Shown: one piece after another, positions 16,101-25,100 of the stretch
How positions within the stretch are numbered: the first letter of the stretch is position 1
Layout of the letters: the number at the start of each line of letters is the position of its first letter
NCBI GenBank assembly: GCA_034211275.1
Contig: JAXHTF010000048.1
Span: forward strand, 1-37,894
Reading direction: 5' to 3'
DNA from: Acidobacteriota bacterium
GTDB lineage: Bacteria; Acidobacteriota; Thermoanaerobaculia; Multivoradales; JAHZIX01
Length of the DNA stretch: 37,894 bases
Notes under the pieces: model-generated
Seen by the model: only the letters and a program-made list of their open reading frames with translations
Database searches by the model: none
Told to the model about the DNA's origin: nothing
Made by a program: the position numbers and the translations under genes

Positions 16101-16970
16101 ATGGATGCTTTTCTGACGTTCTACGTCATCGCCCTCGGATTGGTGGTGGGGAGCTACCTCAACGTGGTGATCCACCGCCTGCCCCGCGGCACCTCCACCG
16201 TGCTGCCGCGTTCCGCGTGTCCCTTCTGTGGCTCGCTCATCGCAGCCCGGGACAACCTACCGCTGATCAGCTTCCTACTGCTGCGCGGCCGCTGCCGCCA
16301 CTGCCGCAGCCCCATCGCCTGGCGCTACCCCGCCCTGGAGGCGGCTACGGCGCTGCTCTTCCTGTTCTGCTATCGCGCCTTCGGGCCCTCGCCGGATCGC
16401 TTCTTCCGCGACGGCACCTGGCTGCTGGCCGCGGCTTTCGGCTGTCTGCTGCTGGCGCTGGCGGGGATCGACCTGGAGCATCTGCTGTTGCCGGATCGGC
16501 TCACCCTGCCGGGCATCGCCGCCGGTCTCCTGCTGCAGCCGTGGCTGCCTTGGGGCGAAGCGCAGCGGGCTGCCCTCGCCGCCGCCTGGCCAGCCGTGGC
16601 CGAGGCTCTTCCGGAGTGGTTTCAGCATCTCTTGGTGGGAGCTCTGGGGGCCCTGGCGGGGGCCGGCGTGCTGCTGGCGGTCTATGGCGGCTGGTATCTG
16701 CTACGGCGCACCGAGGGGCTGGGCCTGGGGGACGTCAAGATGCTCGCCATGATCGGGGCCTTCTTGGGCTGGACCGGCGTGTTGGGAACCCTGTTGGTGG
16801 CCACGTTCACGGCGTCGACGGTGGCCATCGTCGCCATGCTTCTGGGGCGGCTCAGCCTGCAGCACAAAATGGCCTTCGGACCGTTTCTGACCCTCGGTGC
16901 CCTGGTCTCTCTCCTCGCCGTCGGACGGGGCGGGGTCCTGGGCCTGCTAACGCCGCTGCTGGGCTGGTGA
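16101..16970 (+). CDS. pilD: Prepilin leader peptidase / N-methyltransferase
   Basis: This 289-residue integral membrane aspartyl protease cleaves prepilins after the leader Gly and methylates the new N-terminus. The cytoplasmic methylase loop carries two CxxC pairs (Cys40/Cys43 and Cys65/Cys68) that bind zinc. The two catalytic aspartates are Asp124 in GIDLEH and Asp211 in GLGDVK, the GxGD motif. About seven to eight membrane segments follow the family pattern. I start at ATG 16101; a GTG at 16095 is also possible, while anything further upstream falls in the pilin B terminator. It serves the six type IV prepilin-like proteins in this locus and lies 16 bases before the sensor kinase, probably in one transcript. 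Confidence 0.94.
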   Translation: MDAFLTFYVIALGLVVGSYLNVVIHRLPRGTSTVLPRSACPFCGSLIAARDNLPLISFLLLRGRCRHCRSPIAWRYPALEAATALLFLFCYRAFGPSPDRFFRDGTWLLAAAFGCLLLALAGIDLEHLLLPDRLTLPGIAAGLLLQPWLPWGEAQRAALAAAWPAVAEALPEWFQHLLVGALGALAGAGVLLAVYGGWYLLRRTEGLGLGDVKMLAMIGAFLGWTGVLGTLLVATFTASTVAIVAMLLGRLSLQHKMAFGPFLTLGALVSLLAVGRGGVLGLLTPLLGW

Positions 16971-16986
16971 TGGCAGGAGGCTGATC

Positions 16987-18828
16987 GTGACCAAGAGCAG
17001 AGGCGTCCGGCTGGGGCTGCGCCGCGAGGTGCTGATCCTGCTGCCGGCGGCCCTCATGCTGTTGATTCTCCTCTCGACCTTTTCTCTCCTCTTTTTCCGC
17101 AATGGCTTGAGCCTGGAGGCCGAGCAGCGGCGGCGCCAGGTGGCGCGCCAGGCTCAGGTGCTGGCGGATCAGGTTCTGGACCGCCCGAGCATCACCACTC
17201 CGGAGCTGCTCTCCGTCGCAGAGCCGGCGGTGGGGCTGGCCTTGCTCGATGGAGAAGGTTGGCCCGTGATGTCCAGTGGCGAGCTGCCGGCGGGCAATCT
17301 GCTGCCCGAGGACGCCCGCACCGACAGCCTGCTGGGGGCTGCCGGATTTGGTCCCTCGGACGAGGTCGGCGACGTGGTGGCGGGGGTCGTAGCGCTGCCT
17401 CCACCATCCCCGGCGGCCTATCTTCGAGTGGACGTGCCGGCGGCGGTGCTGGCTTCCCAACAGCGCGGGTTGCGAGTTCTGACGGTGGTGGTGATCTCCG
17501 CCAACGCCGCGGTGCTGATCCTCGTATTGCTCTTTCTGCGGCATCTGCTGGCGCCCTGGGAGGCCTTGCTGGAGCAGGCCCGGCGTGCTCACCCGTCGGG
17601 AGCGGGAGAGGATGGGGAGAGCGAGGTGGAGATGTTGCTCTCCACCTTCGAGCAGGCCATGGACGCCCTGGCCCGAGCCTCCGATGCCCGGCCCGACCGC
17701 ACCACCGAGGACGAGCTGGCGGCTCTCCAGCGGACCCTGGCTCCGAGCCTAGAGAGCGGCCTGCTGTTGGTGGACGACGAGCTGCGGGTGCTGGCGGTCA
17801 ACGCGGTGGGCCAAGGCCTGTTGGACGTCGCCGAGCCGTCGGCGCCGGTGCCCGCCGGCGAGCTCCTGGCGGCCCACCCGTCGCTTTTGGCGGTGCTCGA
17901 GGAGGCGGTGCGGGAGGAGGGCGGCATCCGCCGGCGAGAGGTGGCCCTGGCTCCTGCGGCTTCCGGTCCCGAGCAGGGACCCCGGACCCTCGGTCTGACG
18001 GTTCATCCGCTGCGCCGGGACGATCTGCGGGTCCGCGGCTACATGGTGCTCTTCGCCGACCTCACCGAGGCTCGTCGCAAGACTCGGGAGACGGAGCTGG
18101 CTCAGGGGATGGAGCGCCTGGGGGAGATGGCGGCGGGGATCGCCCACGAGCTGCGCAACTCCCTGGCCACTCTCAAGGGCTATTTGACCCTCATCGAGCG
18201 CAAGCCGGATGAAGAACAGATCGCCGATTACCTGGCGGAGATTCGCCACGAGGCGGATCATCTGCAGCGAGTGCTGGAGGATTTCCTGACCTTCAGTCGC
18301 CCCGGCTCCGTGCGGCCGGAGGAGATCTCCGTCGCGGCGTTGGCTCGGCGGGCGGTAGCGGATCCTGCCCTCGGCGAGGCGGAAGTTCAGCTGACGGTGG
18401 AAGGTGAAGAGTCGGTGAATCTGGTGGCAGACCGCCAGCTGCTCGAGCGGGCGGTCCGCAATCTCCTCCTCAACGCCGTGAGAGCGCAGCAGGAGGCGGG
18501 CTCCGAGTCGCCGGTGGAGGTCCGCCTGGTTGGCGACGAAAGCGGCGTGCGGCTGACCATCGAGGACCGCGGGCCGGGGCTTCCGGAAGCCCTCAAGGAG
18601 CGCCTGTTCCAACCCTTCGCCTCTCAATTCCGCGGCGGGGTGGGGCTGGGCCTGGCGGTGACCCACCGCATCGTGGTGCTCCACGGCGGACGCATCCGGC
18701 TGGAAGACCGGCCCGGGGGTGGGGCGCGGGCGGAGCTCTTCTTTCCCCATGGCACTTCTGTTACGAAAGGTAACGAAGGCCCCTGGCTGGGAGCTTCGGA
18801 AGAGATTTCAGGGGGTGGGTCTAAATGA
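16987..18828 (+). CDS. pilS: PilS/NtrB-like sensor histidine kinase
   Basis: The 613-residue kinase starts at GTG with AGGAGG at 16975-16980. Two membrane segments (about 14-37 and 158-180) enclose a periplasmic sensor loop. A HAMP-like linker, a PAS-like domain (about 245-370), a HisKA domain with phospho-acceptor His387 in GIAHELRNSL, and an ATPase domain with N-box NLLLNAV, DRGPGLP and GGVGLGLA follow. The HisKA context is that of NtrB/PilS kinases, which partner sigma-54 activators. The likely partner is the response regulator at 27254-28621. PilS in Pseudomonas senses pilin in the membrane; a similar role here is inference. The last ~25 residues form a nonconserved tail and contain the inverted repeat GTTAC-5-GTAAC (18760-18774) in the DNA. 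Confidence 0.85.
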   Translation: MTKSRGVRLGLRREVLILLPAALMLLILLSTFSLLFFRNGLSLEAEQRRRQVARQAQVLADQVLDRPSITTPELLSVAEPAVGLALLDGEGWPVMSSGELPAGNLLPEDARTDSLLGAAGFGPSDEVGDVVAGVVALPPPSPAAYLRVDVPAAVLASQQRGLRVLTVVVISANAAVLILVLLFLRHLLAPWEALLEQARRAHPSGAGEDGESEVEMLLSTFEQAMDALARASDARPDRTTEDELAALQRTLAPSLESGLLLVDDELRVLAVNAVGQGLLDVAEPSAPVPAGELLAAHPSLLAVLEEAVREEGGIRRREVALAPAASGPEQGPRTLGLTVHPLRRDDLRVRGYMVLFADLTEARRKTRETELAQGMERLGEMAAGIAHELRNSLATLKGYLTLIERKPDEEQIADYLAEIRHEADHLQRVLEDFLTFSRPGSVRPEEISVAALARRAVADPALGEAEVQLTVEGEESVNLVADRQLLERAVRNLLLNAVRAQQEAGSESPVEVRLVGDESGVRLTIEDRGPGLPEALKERLFQPFASQFRGGVGLGLAVTHRIVVLHGGRIRLEDRPGGGARAELFFPHGTSVTKGNEGPWLGASEEISGGGSK

Positions 18829-18874
18829 CTGTAAAAAGGAAGGTTATCTTTGTGTCGCGGGTCTGTTTTGAGGC

Positions 18875-18890
18875 TGGCACCGAGGTTGCT
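18875..18890 (+). promoter_or_regulatory. Sigma-54 (-24/-12) promoter of the minor-pilin operon
   Basis: TGGCACCGAGGTTGCT is a full -24/-12 match with 10 bases between GG and GC. Oddly, the expected transcription start (about 18901) falls just before the ATG at 18903, downstream of the AGGAG ribosome site at 18892-18896. Confidence 0.78.
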
Positions 18891-18902
18891 TAGGAGAAAG
18901 GC

Positions 18903-19541
18903 ATGTTGAGAAAACGCTCATCGGGATCTCGTGGTTTCACCATGATCGAAATGTTGGTGGCGAGCATGGTGTTGGCCATCGCCGTGCTCATCGGGCTGCC
19001 CGAGCTGCGGAAGATGTATGTCCGCATGCAGCTGGAGAGCTACGTGCTCAACTTGAGCAGCGTCGCCAACAAGGCCCGGTACGAAGCCATCAAACGAGGT
19101 ATGGACACGGTGGTCAAGGCGGATTACACCAGCCGCACCCTGTTCACCTTCGTCGATCAGCCCACCTTCGACGCCAATGGGGTTCGTACCGATACCCCCT
19201 GGGTCTTCGATCCGGCGGTGGACGAAGTGATTCAGGGTTTGCCGCTGCCGGACAGCGTCAGCTTCACCCCGCCCCCCGGGGAGACCACGGTGCTCGGGCT
19301 CACCGATCCCGTCGGCGGCGACCAGGACGAGGATCACGTCGCGGTCTTCCTCACCGATGGCTCGGTGCAGGACGTCGGGGCGTTCCGTCTCGGTGACAAC
19401 CGCTCGAACTACGTTCAGCTGACCTTCAATCCCCAAGCCACCGGCCGCGTGCGCACGGAGAAATGGGATTGCGTCGACAGCGTCTGGCGGGATCGAGCCG
19501 AGAATTGGATCTGGGAAGATCGGCGGTTGACCGGATGTTGA
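18903..19541 (+). CDS. fimT: FimT/GspH-like minor pilin
   Basis: The leader of 11 residues ends in Gly, followed by FTMIEMLVASMVLAIAVLIG with Glu at +5. The 212-residue length and the sequence after the helix (many Asn, Ser and Ala, then KARYEAIKRG) resemble FimT/FimU, the GspH-type minor pilins that help prime pilus assembly and, in some species, bind DNA. It is the first gene of a six-gene operon directly downstream of a sigma-54 promoter. The family assignment rests on the N-terminus and operon position; the C-terminal head shows no motif I can name. Confidence 0.85.
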   Translation: MLRKRSSGSRGFTMIEMLVASMVLAIAVLIGLPELRKMYVRMQLESYVLNLSSVANKARYEAIKRGMDTVVKADYTSRTLFTFVDQPTFDANGVRTDTPWVFDPAVDEVIQGLPLPDSVSFTPPPGETTVLGLTDPVGGDQDEDHVAVFLTDGSVQDVGAFRLGDNRSNYVQLTFNPQATGRVRTEKWDCVDSVWRDRAENWIWEDRRLTGC

Positions 19542-19552
19542 GGAGGTCGTTC

Positions 19553-20170
19553 ATGATTCGCAGTGCTAGCGGTGCTCAGAGCCCCCGTAGAAGGGGTCAA
19601 GAGGCCGGTTTCTCCATCATCGAAGGTCTTGTCTCCATGGCGGTGTTGCTCATCGTGGTGGTGGGGTTGATCCCCCTCTTCACCCAGAGCATGGTCAACA
19701 ACCTGGCCGGGAGCCATCTGACCCAGGCCACCAACTTCTCCACCGATGCCTTCGAAGAGCTCTTTCAATACGACTTCGAAGATCAGCGGCTGGACCTCGA
19801 CGACGGTTCCAACGCGCTGCGCATCTCCGAGCTCTTCGGCAGTGGCCAAGAGGTCGGGGTGCCGGTGGAGATGATGCGTCAGGATCTGGCGGAGGCGGAC
19901 AACGACGCCGAGCTCGACTACGAAGCGATCCTCGCCGCCTTCGATCCCACCGACGTGCAGCAAGCTCTTTGGCTGCGGGTGATCACCGTGCGCCAATTTC
20001 CCATCAGCGCCGCCCGCGACGAAGTGCTCACTGTGGACGAGCAGTTGGACGGTGACTTCCCTGCCAACGCGGTCAACTTCAAGCTCATCGAGATCACCGT
20101 GGTCTCCGTCAACGACGGCTCCATCCTCGGTCAGGGCCGAACGACCTCCAGCATCATGAAGGTGATCTGA
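19553..20170 (+). CDS. pilV: PilV-like minor pilin
   Basis: A 19-residue basic leader ending in Gly is followed by FSIIEGLVSMAVLLIVVVGL, with Glu at +5. FSIIEGLVSMAVL is the wording seen in PilV/GspI pseudopilins. AGGAGG at 19541-19546 fixes ATG 19553; the frame is open upstream to 19463 but that part overlaps fimT. The product has 205 residues. Its stop shares one base with the pilW start. PilV is part of the priming minor-pilin complex with FimT/FimU, PilW, PilX and PilY1. Confidence 0.87.
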   Translation: MIRSASGAQSPRRRGQEAGFSIIEGLVSMAVLLIVVVGLIPLFTQSMVNNLAGSHLTQATNFSTDAFEELFQYDFEDQRLDLDDGSNALRISELFGSGQEVGVPVEMMRQDLAEADNDAELDYEAILAAFDPTDVQQALWLRVITVRQFPISAARDEVLTVDEQLDGDFPANAVNFKLIEITVVSVNDGSILGQGRTTSSIMKVI

Positions 20171-21513
20171 TGATTCGCAGAATTTCTCCGCAACGACATA
20201 GCTCGAACCGCCAGGGATCCTTCGGCCGAGGCCAGCGAGGCTTCACCCTGGCGGAGATGGTGGTGTCCCTCATCGTGTTGGTGCAGGTGATTCTGGTGGC
20301 CATGCTGCTGTTCCAGTTCAACGCCCGGGTGACCCGCACGCAGACTCGACTGGCGGAAATGCAGCAGTCTTTGCGCGTCGGCCACAACGAGATCATTCGC
20401 CTGGTGCGCATGGCTGGCCGCGGCGGCCTGCCGGTCACCGGGCCCACCGGGCCGGTGGCGGCCACCGTCACGCCGCCCATGGGTTTTGCGCTGGACGTCA
20501 CCAACAACGTCACCGCCGCCAACCAGGCCGTGGCCGCCAATTACACCGGTACCTCTCCCAACGCCATGCTCGGCACGGACATCCTGACGGTGCGGGGCAA
20601 CTTCTCCTCGCCGCAGTACTACGGCGGAGCGGTGGTGCTCAACGACACCCCGGAAGACGCCACCGCCGGAACCCTGTTGATCAACCGGGTAACGCCGCAG
20701 ATTCCGGATCAGGATCTGACCACCATCAACGAGGCCATCGACAACAACGTCCCGGAGGCGCTGCTGCTCTTCTCCGGTAGCCCCGGCGAGCAATATGCGG
20801 TGGTGGAGCTCAACCCCGCTTCCTCGACCTCCGACGCCAACACCGTGACCGTGGCGTTCACCATCATCGGCAACACCCGCGCCAACGCCTACCGTGAGCT
20901 GTGGACCAACGACGCCGCCGAGCGCTTCCCCATCATCGACGGCAGCGACGTCTACGTCACCGTGCTCGAGGAATACCGCTTCTACATCCGCAATGACTCG
21001 ACCTCGTTGACAGCGCTGGAGGTTCGGCCGCGGCTTTCTCGGGCACGACTGATGCCGAACACCGGTATTCCCCACGGCAATCCGGCCAATTTGGGAACCA
21101 CGGCGGCGCTGACCTTGGCGACGGACATCGCCGACGACATCGTCGACCTGCAGGTGGCAGTGGCCTTCGACACCCCCAACGCGCCGGCCACTCCCAACGC
21201 CGACAATATCGACCGTGCCATCTTCGAAAGTGACAACGGCGCCAACGACGACTGGCTGTTCAACAGCCTCGACGACGACATCACCGACGCTCTTTGGAAC
21301 GACGCCGATCCGGCCAACGTTCCCGATGCTTTCTATTTGCGTGTCAGCACTTTGGCGCGCACCGCGGGGCGGGACCTGCAGTACGAGGCCCCGCTGCTCA
21401 CCTTCATCGAGGATCACGACTACAGCAGCAACGTGATGCTCAACTCGGAGGTCGGGCGCAAATATCGCCGCAGAGCGTTGCAAACCACCGTCAAGCTGAG
21501 GAATTTGGGATGA
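20170..21513 (+). CDS. pilW: PilW-like minor pilin
   Basis: A 24-residue leader ends in Gly and is followed by FTLAEMVVSLIVLVQVILVA, with Glu at +5. The 447-residue length is typical of PilW, the largest minor pilin, with the family pattern RTQTRLAEMQQSLRVG after the helix and GRGGLP. The head domain is rich in Asn, Asp and Thr. ATG overlaps the pilV stop (TGATG), and the stop overlaps the pilX start (ATGA), so translation of pilV, pilW and pilX is coupled. Confidence 0.88.
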   Translation: MIRRISPQRHSSNRQGSFGRGQRGFTLAEMVVSLIVLVQVILVAMLLFQFNARVTRTQTRLAEMQQSLRVGHNEIIRLVRMAGRGGLPVTGPTGPVAATVTPPMGFALDVTNNVTAANQAVAANYTGTSPNAMLGTDILTVRGNFSSPQYYGGAVVLNDTPEDATAGTLLINRVTPQIPDQDLTTINEAIDNNVPEALLLFSGSPGEQYAVVELNPASSTSDANTVTVAFTIIGNTRANAYRELWTNDAAERFPIIDGSDVYVTVLEEYRFYIRNDSTSLTALEVRPRLSRARLMPNTGIPHGNPANLGTTAALTLATDIADDIVDLQVAVAFDTPNAPATPNADNIDRAIFESDNGANDDWLFNSLDDDITDALWNDADPANVPDAFYLRVSTLARTAGRDLQYEAPLLTFIEDHDYSSNVMLNSEVGRKYRRRALQTTVKLRNLG

Positions 21514-22037
21514 GACAGAGACAAGAGATCCGCACCCGCCGAGACCAGCGAGGCAGCGCCTACCTGGCGGTGTTGATGGTGCTGTTGCTGCTCACCGTAT
21601 TGGGCATGTCCCTGGTGTTGATCACCCAGACCGAACGGGATCTGGGCAGCAATCACCGCATGGTCAGCAAGACCTTCTACGCCGCTGACTCGGCTGTCGG
21701 CATGGCCGTCAGCTGGCTGCTGTTGAGCAACAACTACCAGCCCCAGCGGTTGGTTCTTCCCAACCGGGACGGGGGACCGAGCCTGGTGACGGACGAGCTC
21801 ACCAGCACCCAGATCAGCGCGGTGCGCAACGTCGACTGCAACCTCTGTGACATCGCCACCCAGCCCGGTGACACGCCCTACAAGGCCATCGACCACCGTT
21901 TCGCCGTCACCGCGCGCCGCACCATCGGCAACCGTGTGCTGGCGCAGAAGCAACTCAACCTACAGGTCGAAGTGCAGCCCCGCAAACCGTTGGCGGACTC
22001 GCTCTACGAGGGGTCCCTGGACTATCCCACGCCGTGA
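21510..22037 (+). CDS. pilX: PilX-like minor pilin
   Basis: The leader of 15 residues ends in Gly and is followed by SAYLAVLMVLLLLTVLGMSL. There is no Glu at +5, which is normal for the PilX/GspK group that caps the pilus tip. The post-helix motif TERDLGSNHRMVSKTFYAADSA matches the family pattern (ExxxAxNxxxxxxAFxAAExG type), given here as its key residues Glu, Asn and Ala-Ala-Asp. The product has 175 residues. Two cysteines (CNLC) could form a disulfide. The start overlaps pilW, and pilY1 follows after a 70-base gap. Confidence 0.85.
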   Translation: MRQRQEIRTRRDQRGSAYLAVLMVLLLLTVLGMSLVLITQTERDLGSNHRMVSKTFYAADSAVGMAVSWLLLSNNYQPQRLVLPNRDGGPSLVTDELTSTQISAVRNVDCNLCDIATQPGDTPYKAIDHRFAVTARRTIGNRVLAQKQLNLQVEVQPRKPLADSLYEGSLDYPTP

Positions 22038-22061
22038 GTGGGGTCGCCCTTCCAAGAACCT

Positions 22062-22086
22062 AGATACGACAGCCCAGATACGACAG
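22062..22086 (+). repeat. 11-base direct repeat before pilY1
   Basis: AGATACGACAG occurs at 22062-22072 and again at 22076-22086, in the 70-base pilX-pilY1 gap, just before the ribosome site AAGGAG (22094-22099). It may be a regulator or RNA-binding site, or a chance slippage product. Confidence 0.5.
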
Positions 22087-22107
22087 GAAGCGTAAGGAGT
22101 AAGGATC

Positions 22108-25100
22108 ATGTTCACATCCATCAAGCGCGCGCACTGGCTTCTCGCCAGCCTGGCCATTTTCGCCCTCGGCCTGGCCTACGGGGCCTTCGCCGACGACCGC
22201 AACCTGCTGCGGGACAACGCCGCCGACCCTTACGTTTTCATCCTGCTCGACACCTCGGGCTCGATGAACTGGGCCATCGGGGACTACCTGCCCACCCTGC
22301 GGGCGGATGATCCGACGTCCAAGATGTACCAGGCGAAGGACGCCCTGTATCAGGTGGTGGAGAGCCTGGAGGATATCCACTTCGGCTTCACCACCTTCAA
22401 TCAGGACGATTTCCGGGTGCGCCGCAAGCACTGGGCCTACCGGGCCCTGAACGAGGGCATCGTGGTGCTGCGGGATCCCGTCACCAACGAACCCGTCCTC
22501 ACCGTGCCGGAGCGCGGGGACGTTCACATCTTCGGCCGTGCGCAGGAGTGCTATGACGAGAATCCTTGGGTCTACATCGGCTGCGATTCCAACAATCCGG
22601 CCCGTATGTGGGACGACTGGGAGAAGCGCCGGGTGGAGCTCTACGCCAAATTTGGCACTACTGCCAGCATCGGAGATACGGACAGCTACTACATCCGCGG
22701 ACGCCGGGACGTCAACGACAACGACTATCGCTTCCAGGTCACCTTCCAGCTCCTTTCCGGCGACTACGGCGACAACATCATGCGAGTGCGGGTGATCGTC
22801 CGCAACACTAACAAGTCCAGCTTCTTCTCCTACAAGGACATCGACTTTCAGATCGTGCCGGAGTCCGACCAGGGCTTCATCACCTGGGACTTGGGGCCGG
22901 CGCGGAAGGAGATCAACAACCGCGAAGGGTTCTTCGAAGACGATGCCCGGGAGACCTTCGTCAACAGCACTTGTGACGGCTGGGAAGGCAACGACGACAC
23001 CTGGCAGGACGACTACGAGAGCGTAAGCTTCCGCCTGCCCAGCCCCAACAACCCGGGGATCATGGAATACGGCGACGTCATTCCCCTCAATTGGGACGAC
23101 AAGAACCGCCTCAAGATCCTCGACCGGCTGGCGCCCAACCGGGTCATCCCCGGCACGGATCCCACAGACTCGTCCTTCGAACCCGACTTCCGCATCGCGC
23201 CCTACATCACCGACAACCGGGTCAACAGCAAGCTTTCGATCATCCAGGATTTGCGCGTGGGGCAGAGCAGTAGCGTGACGGAAGACCCCATCGTGCCGCT
23301 GATCATTCCCCGCGGCTCGACGCCGTTGGGCAACTCGCTGGAGGACTTCACCGAGTGGTACGAAGGGCCCAACGGCGACGACGGCTGGGAAGCCATGGCC
23401 ACGACCGAGGACGAGAGCTTCCAATGCCGCAACGTCTATGTGCTGATGCTCACCGACGGCAATGAGACCTGTGGCAGCGACGCTCCGGCGGCGGCGACCT
23501 ACCTGCGCGAGGAATACGGTGTTCGCACCTACGTCATCGGTTTTGGTCTCGAAGGTTCCGACGGTGGTGACACCCTGGACGACATCGCCCTCGCCGGCGG
23601 CACCCTGGCGCCCTTCCGGCCCCAGAGCGCCGACGAGCTAGTGGAGACCCTGCAGAGCATCTTCAACAACATCCGCCCGGACGTCAGTACCTTCGCCTCG
23701 GCGGCGGTGCCTTCGGTGCAGACCAACGTTTCGGACAAGATCGTGCTCTCCACCTTCACCCCGGTCAAGCAGTCCAGCGTGTGGTCGGGGCGGATGGACG
23801 CTTATCTCAGCCCGCTGCCCCTGGACGCCGACGGTAGGCCGGTGCGCGACCGCCTCTGCGGCTCCACCCGCAACACCGCCTGCCGTCTGTGGGACGGTGG
23901 CGAGGAGCTGATGGATCAGAGCCTCGAAGAGGCGGAGCTGGATGCTTCTCTGCTGGTGGCCGGAGACGATCCGGTGGGCTTGGCGGTGGATCAGCGCCGC
24001 CTCTTCTACTCACCGGTGATCGGCTCGGCGAGCGCTGTACCCCAAGCTCGGCGGTATTTCTGGCACGACGACGCAGACGCCGTGGGCCTGTGGGAGGACC
24101 TCATCTTCGGTCTCGGCATTCCTTCGGATCCGGCTCCTTCGGCAGCCTACGACGCCGCCAAGGTCCGCGCCCAGGACGTGTTGGTGGACACCTATCGAGT
24201 CAAGCACGACACGATCGAGATTCGGCAGCCCGACGGGTCCTTCATCACCGAGCCCATCGACTTCGTGTTGGGCGATATCTTCCACTCCGATCCCATCGTC
24301 GTGGATCGCCCCAACGACTTCAAGCTCTTCTCCATCGACAAGGAGACCAACGGCAAGCCCTGCGACGACAATGCCGACCCCAACCCGGGGTACCGCTGCT
24401 TCTTCGAGAAGCATCTCTATCGTCGCAAGATGCTCATCGCCGGTTCCAACGACGGTCAGGTGCACGCCTTCGACGCGGGCATCATGCGCGAGGTCAACAA
24501 CGCCGGCGACATCGAGCGCGAGTTCGACAACGGAACCGGCCGCGAGATCTTCTCCTTCATTCCACGGGTGGCAATGGACGATGTCCGCGACCTGTCGGAG
24601 GAGATCGACGAGTCCGGACACCGGTTCATCGTCGACGGTCGGTTGGTGCCCGGCGACGTGTTCATCGACCCGCTGCACTCGGGGACGCCCTCCGCCGACG
24701 AGCGGGAGTGGCGCACCGTCACCGTCGCCGGCATGCGCGAGGGTGGCCGGGCGATCTATGCGATGGACATCACCCAGCCCGATGATCTGACCAACGGCAT
24801 CGAGTCCGGGTATGACCTGAACAATATTCCTGAGCCCTTGTCGGGTACCGATGGGAGTGCCAGTGACTTCGTGCCCTCGTGCATCAACGGCGGCGCCGAG
24901 TGCGGCACCCTGCCCTTCCCGGCCATGCTCTGGGAGTTCACCGACCTCAGCGATGAGGACCCCAACGGCACCCCTGGCGATGGCTTCCCCGACCTCGGCG
25001 ACACCTGGTCGATTCCCAACATCGGCTTGATCAAGGTCGACGACGGCACCAACGAGGTGGACCGCTGGGTCGCGGTCTTTGGTGGCGGTATCGATCCGGA

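Noticed and set aside
18753-18768. Possible fourth sigma-54 promoter (TGGCACTTCTGTTACG)
   Set aside because: The -12 part reads TTAC where TTGC is required, so the essential GC is missing; the site is inside pilS.
20131-21483. 450-residue minus-strand ORF opposite pilW
   Set aside because: It is a Val/Gly/His-rich shadow of a high-GC gene with no motif. The plus-strand frame has a complete prepilin signal and coupled neighbours.
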